Below, piece after piece: positions 1 through 7,621 of a DNA stretch of 64,000 bases; positions within the stretch are counted from its first letter, which is position 1; each line of letters begins with the position of its first letter. The DNA comes from DATHTC01 sp963746805 (GTDB taxonomy: Bacteria; Actinomycetota; Thermoleophilia; Gaiellales; Gaiellaceae). A program made the translations under genes and the position numbers. Under the pieces are notes generated by a model, which did no database searches, had not been told where the DNA came from, and saw only the letters and a program-made list of their open reading frames with translations. The DNA is taken from contig CAVVCQ010000008.1 of NCBI GenBank assembly GCA_963746805.1, forward strand, positions 186,001 through 250,000, read 5' to 3'.

Positions 1-3000
1 GATCTGCTCGGCGAGCTCGCGTCCCGCGAGCGGGTCGCCCCGGGCAACGTGGTAGCGCGCGAGCCACGCGTCGGCGAGGCCGAGCTTGTCGGGATCGGGC
101 TCGAAGGTGGCGGCGAGCTCGGCCGCACGGTCGAGCCGACCCTGGTGCGCGAGGACCAAGGCGGCGAGAGGAGTGCCGCTCCGAACGTACGCGCAGCCGA
201 TGCCCGGTTCCTTCGCGAGCTCCTCCAGGTGGACTGAGGCGACAGCCTCGACGTCCGACCAGCGGCCGAGGTGGTAGTTCGCGTTCATCACCGTGTACGT
301 GCCGTGCATGCGCTCGTGCGGTGTCAACGCCCCAGCGACATCGAGCGAGCGCGCAGCGTGAGGCAGGTTCTCGGCGAACTCGCCGGCGATCTCCATGAGG
401 AAGAGGGCGTTCCAGAAAAGCGCGAACGCCTGCTCCGTGGGCTGAAGATCCTCGGCGAGGGCGAGATCTCGGCGGGCCGTGGCGACTGTGACGTCCCACC
501 GGCCTCCGAAAGACTGCAGCAGCCCGTACGTTCGGTAGGCCTGACTCAGGAGCTCGGGGACGCCAAGGCCTTCCGCGATCTCGACCGCCTTCTCGGCGAC
601 GGCGATCCGCTCCGCGAGCGGCAGCGGATCCTCGAGGCCCAACCACACCCAGCGGAGCCCGGCGTTGCCCTTGAGCACCGTCAGCCAGTTCCGCGCCTCC
701 TCGTCGGTGGCGACCGCCAGCCCCTCGTCGAGGAAACGCTCCATCTGGGCCGGCGCCGGCTTCGAGCGAAAGCCGCCCCACTTGACGGCCGCCATTCGAC
801 TGGCCGCGAGGTAGATCCGCGTGCGTAGCGACTCGGTGCCGGGTCGGTCGCGGAGAAGGTCGAGCGCGGGCTGGTAGGCCGCCCAAGCCTCGTCGCCGTG
901 ATACGCAGCCTCGTGGTCGTCGCCGATCGCCGCGAGCGCCCGCGCGCGCTGGACGTCGTCGGCAGCGAGCGCGAGCGCCTCGTCGTGGAGCTCGAGCGCC
1001 TTGTCGATCGCGAACCGGCGCCGAACGCTTTCCCCGGCCTCGAGGAGCGCTTCGAACGCGCGCTTCCGGACTCCCGCTTGCTCGGCCGCGCTGTCGGCCC
1101 ACGCGAGGTCGGCGTCGTCGCCGAGGGCGGCGCAGCGGTAATGATGCGCGATCAGCTCGACGAGCTCGTCGCGGGCGGCCGAGCTGCTCGATCCACGCCG
1201 CCTGCTCGGCGTGGGCACGCGCGCGGCGCGTCTTCGGTATGGCGGCGTAGGCGACGTCGCGAACGAGAGCGTGCTTGAACTGGTACTCCGCGTGGCCACG
1301 GAGCGACGAGCTCGGCCGTTCCACGACGAGCGCCCGTTCCTCGAGGCGGGGTAGCACCGCCTCGACGTCGACGCCCGCGAGAGCGCGCGCGAGCGGTTCC
1401 AGCCAGAAAACGCGTCCGATCACTGCCGCCTCCTGGAGCACCCGCTTCTCGTCCGGCGACAGAGCGTCGATCCGCGCAGCGAGCACGCCATGCACGGTGT
1501 CCGGAATGGTGATCTGCGCGGCCGCCGCGGTAGCGCGCCAGCCGTCGCCGGCGACCACGATCGCACCCGTGTCCACGAGCCGCAGGACGATCTCCTCGAG
1601 GAAGAACGGATTTCCCTCGGCCGTCTCGACGATGGTGCGTCGGAGAACGTCGGGTACGTCCGCCGCGGGAAGCAGCCCGCTCACGAGCGCGGCTGCCTCT
1701 GCCTGCGTCAGGGACTGGAGCGTGATCGACGTCATGCCTTCGCGCCCGGTGCCGAAGCCGGGGTGAGCGTCCACGAACTCGGGTCGGGCCGTGGCGATGA
1801 CCAGCAGCGGCCCTGCCGCGCGGGCCACGAGGCGGTCCAGCATCTCGACCAGCGGCTCACCCGCCCAATGAAGATCCTCGACGACGAGGATCGTCGGTCG
1901 TCGCGAGGCAAGCGCCGTGGCGAAGCGCGGCCACGCTCGCCCGAGCTCGTCGGCGACGGCGCGCGGCTCGAGGCGGTCGAGCGGATTGTCCGGAGGTGCG
2001 AGGCCGGCAGTCGTCGCCAGCGCATACGCCGTGTGCTCGAGCTCGGTGTCGGCGAGACCCAGCGGCGCGAGCAGGACACGCGCGCCGGCGAGCAGCGTCT
2101 CGCCGGCGCGGCCGGCGGCCACGTCGAGCGAGACGCCGAACGCATCCCGGAGGATCTCGGCGAGCGCCCAGAATGTGATTCCGCGTCCGGCCGCCAAGCA
2201 ACGGCCCGTGTGCACCGCGAGCTCGGGTCGCGCCTCGCGTGCCGAAGCGAGGAGCTCCGCGACGAGTCTGCTCTTGCCGATCCCCGCCGACCCGAACACG
2301 AGGCCGAACCGCGGCGCTGCCGCCTCCACCGACTCGTCGAGGAGCTCCTGCAGCTGCGCAAGCTCGCGCCGGCGCCCGACGAGCGGCGATCGGCGTGCAG
2401 CAGGCAGCTCCGCCGCGAGGTGCGTTCCGCGCAGCCGGTGCGCGAGGATCGCGGTGCTCATGCCCTTGAGCTCGAGGGTGAGCGCATCTTCGAAGTGGAA
2501 CGCGTGGCGTGTCGCTGCGAAGGTCCGATCGCCGACGAGCACGGTGCCCGGCTCGGCCGCCTGCTCCAGGCGAGCCGCGACGTTGACTGCCTCGCCGGCG
2601 ACGAGCCGCTGGTCGCGCTCCGGTGCGACCGAGGCGATCACCTCGCCCGTGTTGACTCCGATCCGCATCGCCAGTGTGATGCCATGCCGCTCGCGGAAGC
2701 CTTCGTTCAGCTCCTCGAGCCGGTCGATCATCTCGAGCGAGGCCCGAAGTGCGCGGTCGGCGTCGTTCTCGTGCGCCGCCGGAACGCCGAAGATGGCGAC
2801 GATCACGTCTCCGATGTACTTCTCCACCGTCCCGCCCCACGAGGCGATGACCTCGGACACCGGCTCGAGGTAGACGCCGACGAGCGCGTCCAGGCGCTCG
2901 GGGTCGAGCGGCACGCCGAACGCCGTCGAGCCAACCACGTCAGCGAAGACGATCGTCGCGAGCTTCCGCTCCGTGTCGGCGCTCGCTCGGGGCTGAGCCC

Positions 3001-3775
3001 GCTCCCGCCTCGGCTCCACGAGCGTTGCCTCCCGACGCGTGTGGACCTCGAGCGAAGGATCCTGATTCAGGATCTGCCGCTCGAGCTCGCGAAGCGTCGG
3101 CGCGGGCTCGATCCCGAGCTGGTCGATGAGGGCGCGCCTCGTCTCCTGATACGCCGCCAGCGCTTCGGCCTGGCGGCCGCAGCGATAGAGCGCGAGCATC
3201 AGCTGGCCGCATAGTCGCTCGCGAAACGGATGCTCCGCGACGAGCGTCTCGAGCTCGGGCACGAGCTCGGCGTGGCTACCGAGCGCCAAGTCGGCTTCGA
3301 CCCGATCCTCGATCGCCGCGAGGCGTACCTCCTCCAGCCGGGCGATCTCGCGCTCTGCGAGCTCCCGGTCTCGGAGCTCCGCCAGCGGCGTTCCGTGCCA
3401 GAGCGCAAGCGCCTCGCGCAGGCAGTCCGATCGCTCGCCCGGATCGGCCCGCTCTCGCGCTTGCGCGACCAACGACTCGAACCGGGCCAAGTCAACCTCG
3501 TCGACCGAGGCCTGCAGCAGATAACCGGGAGGCCGCGTCTTGATCCGATCGGTACCGATCAGCTTGCGCAAGACGGAGACGTGGCCGTGCAGCGCGGTCT
3601 GGGCGGTTTCCGGCGGCTCCTCCCCCCACAGCGCCTCGATCAGCCGGACGCCGGGCACCACCTCCTCGCGATGCAAGAGCAGCATCGCGAGCAACGCCCG
3701 CTGTTTGGGACGCGCGGGTGTCACATCGCGGCCACCCTCGACAACCCTCAGCGGCCCAAGCAATTCGAACTCCAC
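1..3775 (-). CDS. BTAD/SARP regulator fused to class III cyclase and ATPase (partial, frameshifted)
   Basis: Multidomain regulator whose 3' end lies outside the window. From the GTG at 3775 it reads an OmpR-like winged helix (starts VEFELLGPLRV), a BTAD helical domain to about residue 250, a class III adenylate/guanylate cyclase domain (about 265-450; KLATIVFADVVGST with the metal-binding Asp, then GDVIVAIFG), and an AAA/STAND-type ATPase with Walker A GSAGIGKSRL at about 495. The rest is TPR-like helices. Near 1175-1182 the frame shifts by one base (reads as an extra base); below it the conserved reading continues to position 1 without a stop. The GTG start is supported by alignment of the DNA-binding domain and by a -10-like GACAAT 8 nt upstream. 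It diverges from the SBP56 operon, which it may control. Family assignment is firm; target and ligand are unknown. Confidence 0.85.
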   Translation of the reverse strand, partial: MEFELLGPLRVVEGGRDVTPARPKQRALLAMLLLHREEVVPGVRLIEALWGEEPPETAQTALHGHVSVLRKLIGTDRIKTRPPGYLLQASVDEVDLARFESLVAQARERADPGERSDCLREALALWHGTPLAELRDRELAEREIARLEEVRLAAIEDRVEADLALGSHAELVPELETLVAEHPFRERLCGQLMLALYRCGRQAEALAAYQETRRALIDQLGIEPAPTLRELERQILNQDPSLEVHTRREATLVEPRRERAQPRASADTERKLATIVFADVVGSTAFGVPLDPERLDALVGVYLEPVSEVIASWGGTVEKYIGDVIVAIFGVPAAHENDADRALRASLEMIDRLEELNEGFRERHGITLAMRIGVNTGEVIASVAPERDQRLVAGEAVNVAARLEQAAEPGTVLVGDRTFAATRHAFHFEDALTLELKGMSTAILAHRLRGTHLAAELPAARRSPLVGRRRELAQLQELLDESVEAAAPRFGLVFGSAGIGKSRLVAELLASAREARPELAVHTGRCLAAGRGITFWALAEILRDAFGVSLDVAAGRAGETLLAGARVLLAPLGLADTELEHTAYALATTAGLAPPDNPLDRLEPRAVADELGRAWPRFATALASRRPTILVVEDLHWAGEPLVEMLDRLVARAAGPLLVIATARPEFVDAHPGFGTGREGMTSITLQSLTQAEAAALVSGLLPAADVPDVLRRTIVETAEGNPFFLEEIVLRLVDTGAIVVAGDGWRATAAAAQITIPDTVHGVLAARIDALSPDEKRVLQEAAVIGRVFWLEPLARALAGVDVEAVLPRLEERALVVERPSSSLRGHAEYQFKHALVRDVAYAAIPKTRRARAHAEQAAWIEQLGRPRRARRADRASLPLRRPRRRRRPRVGRQRGRASGSPEARVRSAPRGRGKRSAPVRDRQGARAPRRGARARCRRRPARAGARGDRRRPRGCVSRRRGLGGLPARARPSPRPTRHRVATHADLPRGQSNGGRQVGRLSLEAGAGPDGAFPRRGAGGRHRRGGAELADGAQGQRRAPLGVVGPRGSAAARGADRRRREGGRDRGRPWRPRAPESGLPNVRAAAVFRRPVGRHSRHGPPRSRPRRGSSAHGAGVRAFLERPLPHGDRRRVRREPASRCALARCRWGVDTARAHARHVHGDERELPPRPLVGRRGCRLSPPGGAREGTGHRLRVRSERHSSRRLGPRAPGSARPCGRARRHLRARSRQARPRRRVARALPRCPGRPARGTRARRAD

Positions 3776-3783
3776 GCCCTCGG

Positions 3784-3833
3784 ATTGTCGCACGCGTTAG
3801 CCCGGCGTTAGTCACGTGTCACAGGCGCGTAAG
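3784..3833. promoter_or_regulatory. Four 11-bp-phased heptamers between regulator and SBP56 operon
   Basis: GCGTTAG at 3794-3800, GCGTTAG at 3805-3811, GTGTCAC at 3816-3822 and GCGTAAG at 3827-3833 lie exactly 11 bp apart. SARP/BTAD regulators are known to bind direct heptamer repeats with one-helical-turn spacing just upstream of the -10 box. GACAAT (3784-3789 read on the minus strand) is a likely -10 of the regulator itself, so the repeats would cover its -35 region as well as lie upstream of the SBP56 operon. Binding by the neighbouring regulator is inferred. Confidence 0.6.
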
Positions 3834-3899
3834 CCGGTCGCGCGATCGTGTTCCTCCGCAGCGGCGACGCACTTGCGCCGCCACGTGAAAGGAGCCCTG

Positions 3900-5228
3900 A
3901 TGCATACGCACGACAACAAGCCCGCCTCCTTCCACCGTTCACCACAGGAGGCGATGCAGGCACCGTCGGAGGAGTTTCTCTATGTCAGCTGTCTGCACGA
4001 GGGCACCGGCGTCGAGGCGCCCGACTTCCTCGCCGTCGTCGACGCCGCCGACGGCCGGATCGTGCACGAGCTGCCGATGCCCAACGTCGGCGACGAGCTG
4101 CACCACTTCGGCTGGAACCGTTGCTCGTCGGCCTGCCACGGCCCCGACCGCTCGCACCTGATCGTCCCCGGCTTCCGCTCGTCGCGCGTCCACGTCGTGA
4201 ACGTCGCCGACGACCCGCGCCGCCCGTGGATCGAGAAGGTGATCGAGCCGGAGGAGATCATCCGCGCAGACCGGCTACACGCGGCCGCACACGGTGCACT
4301 GCATGCCCGGCGACAACGTCGTCCTGGCGATGCTCGGCGACGCCGACGGCAACGGCTCGGGCGGCTTCGCCGTGCTCGACGCACAGACCTTCGAGGTGAA
4401 GGGCCGCTGGGAAAACGGCGGCGCCAAGCCGCCGCTGAACTACGACTTCTGGTACCAGCCGCGCAAGAACGTCCTCGTCTCGAGCGAGTTCGGCGAGCCC
4501 AACGCCTACGAGAAAGGTTTCGACCTCGCCGACGTCGAGGCCGGACGCTACGGCCACCGCATCCACTTCTGGGACCTCGAGAAGCGCGAACTGCAGCAGA
4601 CCGTCGACCTCGGCGACAAGGGCCTCGTCCCGCTCGAGGTGCGCTGGCTCCACGACCCCGACGCCGAGCAGGGCTTCGTCGGGGCGGCGCTCTCGAGCGT
4701 CATGTGGCACTTCGACAAAAACGGGTCCTGGGCCGCGCGGCCGGTGATCGAGGTCGACAGCGTCCCGCTCGAAGGCTGGCCCTTCCCCGTACCCGGCCTG
4801 ATCACCGACCTCGTCCTCTCCATGGACGACCGCTACCTCTACTTCGCCAACTGGCTCCACGGCGACATCCGCCAATACGACGTCACCGACCCGACGCAGC
4901 CCGAAGCTGACCGGGCAGCTGTTCCTCGGCGGCGTCATCGGCAGCCGCCAGCGACGCCGGCCGCGAACTCAGCGGCGGCCCCAACATGCTCCAACTCTCC
5001 TACGACGGCCGCCGCCTCTACGTCACCAACTCGCTCTACTCCACCTGGGACAACCAGTTCTACCCCCAGCTGCAGTCCTGGCTGCTGAAGATCGACTGCG
5101 ACCCCAACGGCGGCATGACGATCGACCCGGACTTCTTCGTCGACTTCCACAACCGCCCCGCAGGGCCGGCCCGCGCCCACGAAGTACGCCTCCAAAACGG
5201 CGACTGCACCACGGAGATCTTCCAATGA
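3900..5228 (+). CDS. Selenium-binding protein 56 / methanethiol oxidase-like, cytosolic (three frame breaks)
   Basis: Member of the SBP56 family (PF05694 type), beta-propeller proteins related to the copper-dependent methanethiol oxidase of bacteria and human SELENBP1. ATG 3900 follows AAAGGAG at good spacing. Hallmarks: DELHHFGWN followed by CSSAC (residues about 65-79), PHTVHC, a GGPNM motif, YVTNSLYSTWDNQFYP and AHEVR near the C-terminus. No signal peptide is seen, so it is probably cytoplasmic. The coding frame changes near 4268, near 4903 and near 4948; conserved family sequence continues across each break. The gene is therefore either three indel errors or a decaying pseudogene; the number of similar errors in this window favours the former. 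Its stop overlaps the next start as ATGA. Confidence 0.85.
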
Positions 5229-5422
5229 TCCTCGGGCACCACGGCGGCGAGACCACGCTGCTCCAGGCGGTGCTTGCGGCCGCGGGCTCCGTGCCGATCG
5301 TGCTCGCCCTGTTCCGGGTCGAGCTCTCCCGGCTCGGCTGGCGATTCCGTCGCCGGCCGCGCAATCGAAACGACGAAACACGCGCTGACGGCGCGGCAAC
5401 AACATCAGGAGGAGAACAATGA
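5225..5422 (+). CDS. Small membrane protein between SBP56 paralogues
   Basis: A 65-residue ORF that shares ATGA overlaps with both the gene before it (stop at 5228) and the gene after it (start at 5419), the pattern of translational coupling in an operon. The protein has a His-containing N-terminus (MILGHHGGET), one hydrophobic stretch at about residues 13-29, then an Arg-rich, presumably cytoplasmic tail. I do not recognise a family. A role as a membrane partner of the secreted or cytosolic SBP56 protein is only suggested by position. Confidence 0.55.
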   Translation: MILGHHGGETTLLQAVLAAAGSVPIVLALFRVELSRLGWRFRRRPRNRNDETRADGAATTSGGEQ

Positions 5423-6771
5423 GAACGCGAATCGCAGTCGGGTTCACCGCACTCGCCTGCGCCGTGGCGGCGTTGGTTGCCGTGGTCGCCACCGCGTCCG
5501 GGTCCGAAGCTGTGGCGACCGGACACAGTCACGGCCTGAAGCAAGGCGGGAAGCAAGAGCGATATCTCTACGTGAGCACCGTCGCGCAGAGCGCGACCGA
5601 CCCAGATTTCATCGCCGTGATCGGGGCGGACCCGAGGCGGCCCGACTTCGGCAAGATCGTGAACCGAGTCGACATGCCGAACGTCGGCGACGAGATCCAC
5701 CACTACGGCTACTCGCACGACCAGAAGCGGCTACTGGTGCCGGGCCTGTTCTCCAGCCGGATCCACGTCTTCGACGTCAAGGGCGACGGCCGGCGATTGA
5801 GCTTGAGGACGGTCAACGACAAGCTCGCCGCGAAGAGCGGCTATGTCGTCCCGCACGGCGTGATGGGTCACGGCGTGTCCCACGGCCGTGCCCTCGTCAC
5901 GATGATCGGCGCAGCGACCGACACGACGCTCCCCGGAGGCATGGTCGAGATCGACGACAAGACCGGCGCGTTCGTTGGGCACTTCGGCCCGGGACCAGTG
6001 CGTGAGCCAGGCGAGTCCGCCCCGAAGTACATGTACGACTTCGAGTCGCTGCCCGGCGCGAACCGCGGCATCAGCACGACGTTCGGCTCGCCGGCAACGT
6101 GCGCTGCAGGGATCGAGCCGAACTGCCTCGGCAGCGAGGTCTATGTGTGGGACCTGGGCCGTCGCAAGGTGATCCAGACCGCCGATCTCGGGAAGGCGAG
6201 CGGGGCGCTCATGGTGCACTTCGTCCGCAAGCCGGGGGTTCGGCGGGCGTTCATCAACGCGCCCGGCACCAGCGCAATCTGGCTGGCGGACGACGACGAC
6301 CATGACGGCGTCTACGACTTCCAGCAGGTGCTCGGGCCGGACGACGGGCTCAAGCTGCCGCCCGACATCACCCTCTCGGGCGACGGCAGGTACCTGTACA
6401 CGAGCAACTGGTTTGGAAACACGGTGCAGCAGTTCGACATCAGCGATCCCTTCAACCCCGTCTTCAAGACCGCCGTCACGGTGCCGCATCCGAACATGCT
6501 GCGGCTGAGCCGCGACAACCGCCGCCTCTACGTCACGAACTCACTCCTCACGCCGTGGGACAACGATCCCGACTTCGGGCCTGCGCGGAACGACGAGTAC
6601 GGGATCTGGCTCTTCCGGGTCGGCAACACCGGAGGTGTCACGCCTTCCAGGCCCGGCGCAGGCCCATGGGTGAGCTTCACCGACGTTCGGAAGAAGACCA
6701 CGACCGGGCCCGCCGGACCGCACCTGATCCTCTTCGACCCGAGCATCCCGCCGGCGCCCGGAGAGCACTAG
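5419..6771 (+). CDS. Secreted SBP56 / methanethiol oxidase-like paralogue
   Basis: A 450-residue protein starting at an ATG with a strong AGGAGGAG site 6 nt upstream. A Sec-type signal peptide (residues 1 to about 30, MRTRIAVGFTALACAVAALV) is followed by a beta-propeller body clearly related to the upstream SBP56 gene: YLYVSTVAQS, MPNVGDEIHHYGYS, LYTSNWFGNTVQQFD, RRLYVTNSLLTPWDN. Compared with the cytosolic copy, the DE(I/L)HH motif is kept, but the CSSC-type cysteines and the PHTVHC motif are replaced (PHGVMGHGVSHG instead). It may be an extracytoplasmic metal-dependent oxidase or a binding protein; substrate unknown. Last gene of the 3900-6771 operon and intact. Confidence 0.85.
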   Translation: MRTRIAVGFTALACAVAALVAVVATASGSEAVATGHSHGLKQGGKQERYLYVSTVAQSATDPDFIAVIGADPRRPDFGKIVNRVDMPNVGDEIHHYGYSHDQKRLLVPGLFSSRIHVFDVKGDGRRLSLRTVNDKLAAKSGYVVPHGVMGHGVSHGRALVTMIGAATDTTLPGGMVEIDDKTGAFVGHFGPGPVREPGESAPKYMYDFESLPGANRGISTTFGSPATCAAGIEPNCLGSEVYVWDLGRRKVIQTADLGKASGALMVHFVRKPGVRRAFINAPGTSAIWLADDDDHDGVYDFQQVLGPDDGLKLPPDITLSGDGRYLYTSNWFGNTVQQFDISDPFNPVFKTAVTVPHPNMLRLSRDNRRLYVTNSLLTPWDNDPDFGPARNDEYGIWLFRVGNTGGVTPSRPGAGPWVSFTDVRKKTTTGPAGPHLILFDPSIPPAPGEH

Positions 6772-6783
6772 GCGCGAGGCCGG

Positions 6784-7565
6784 CTACATCCCCATTGCGT
6801 GGTAGCCGGAGTCGACGTACAGCGTCGTCCCGGTCACGTTCCGCGCCTCGTCGCTCAGCAGGTACGCCGCCGCCGCGCCGACGTCGTCCGCGACTCGACG
6901 TGGCGGTGGAGCGGCGCGCGCTCCTCGACGATCGCCTCCATCGTCGGGAACCCGGCGATCGACCGGGCCGCGAGCGTGCGCACCGGGCCGGCCGAGACGG
7001 CGTTGACGCGGATGTCCTTCCGCCCGAGATCCCAGGCGAGGTAACGCACCGAGGCGTCGAGCGTCGCCTTGGCCACGCCCATGACGTTGTAGTGCGGCAC
7101 CGCCCGCTCGCCGCCGAGGTACGTCATCGTCACGATCGAGCCGCCGCCGCGCGCCGCCATCAGCGGCTCGGCGAGCCGCGAGGCGTGGACGAGCGAGTAC
7201 GCGGAGATGTCGACGGCGAGCCAGAAGCGGTCGCGCGGCGTGTCGACGAAGCGCCCTTCGAGGTCGGCCGCGTCCGCGAAGGCGACCGAGTGGACGAGCA
7301 GGTCGAGGCCGCCGTCGAAGGTCTCGCCGGTCTCCCGGAAGACGCGCTCGAGGTCGTCGTCGGAGCGGACGTCACACCCCGTCACGAGCGGGCTCGACAC
7401 CGACTCGGCCAGCTCGCGCACGTTCTTCTCGATCCGCTCGCCCTGGAAGGTGAAGGCGAGGCGCGCGCCCTCGTCGGCGAGGCGGCGCGCGATCGCCCAG
7501 GCGATCGAGCGCTTGTTCGCGACGCCCAAGATCAGGGCGGACTTCCCCTCGAAGCGACCCGGCAC
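6784..7565 (-). CDS. fabI: Enoyl-[acyl-carrier-protein] reductase FabI (one frame break)
   Basis: Catalyses the last, NADH-dependent reduction of fatty-acid elongation (FAS II). SDR fold with the FabI-type nucleotide motif GVANKRSIAWAIA near the N-terminus and the active-site Tyr-x6-Lys in HYNVMGVAKAT. The frame breaks near 6894: a missing base turns the expected HVEVADDVGAAAAYLLS into an Arg-rich tail, while the other frame continues through NVTGTTLYVDSGYHAMGM to a TAG at 6784-6786, the normal family C-terminus. An enzyme this central is unlikely to be broken, so an assembly error is likely. Starts with GTG directly behind a leaderless-type -10. Confidence 0.93.
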
Positions 7566-7572
7566 GGCGGCG

Positions 7573-7578
7573 AGTCTA
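7573..7578 (-). promoter_or_regulatory. -10 TAGACT of fabI, leaderless type
   Basis: TAGACT on the minus strand, 7 nt from the fabI GTG, with no Shine-Dalgarno sequence between. The same context (ATTAGACTCGCC) recurs before the HAD gene at 17514. Confidence 0.55.
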
Positions 7579-7607
7579 ATCGGGCGGAAGTCCGGTTGCC
7601 TTTCGGT

Positions 7608-7613
7608 TACTGT
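7608..7613 (+). promoter_or_regulatory. -10 TACTGT of the subtilase gene, leaderless type
   Basis: TACTGT ends 8 nt before the TTG at 7622 and would overlap an alternative TTG start at 7613, which is why I prefer 7622. Confidence 0.4.
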
Positions 7614-7621
7614 TGGCGCCC

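Noticed and set aside
3900..5228. First SBP56 gene as a plain pseudogene
   Set aside because: Codon use and all conserved motifs are intact on either side of each break, and similar breaks occur in fabI and guaA. Indel errors explain it better, though a real pseudogene is not excluded.
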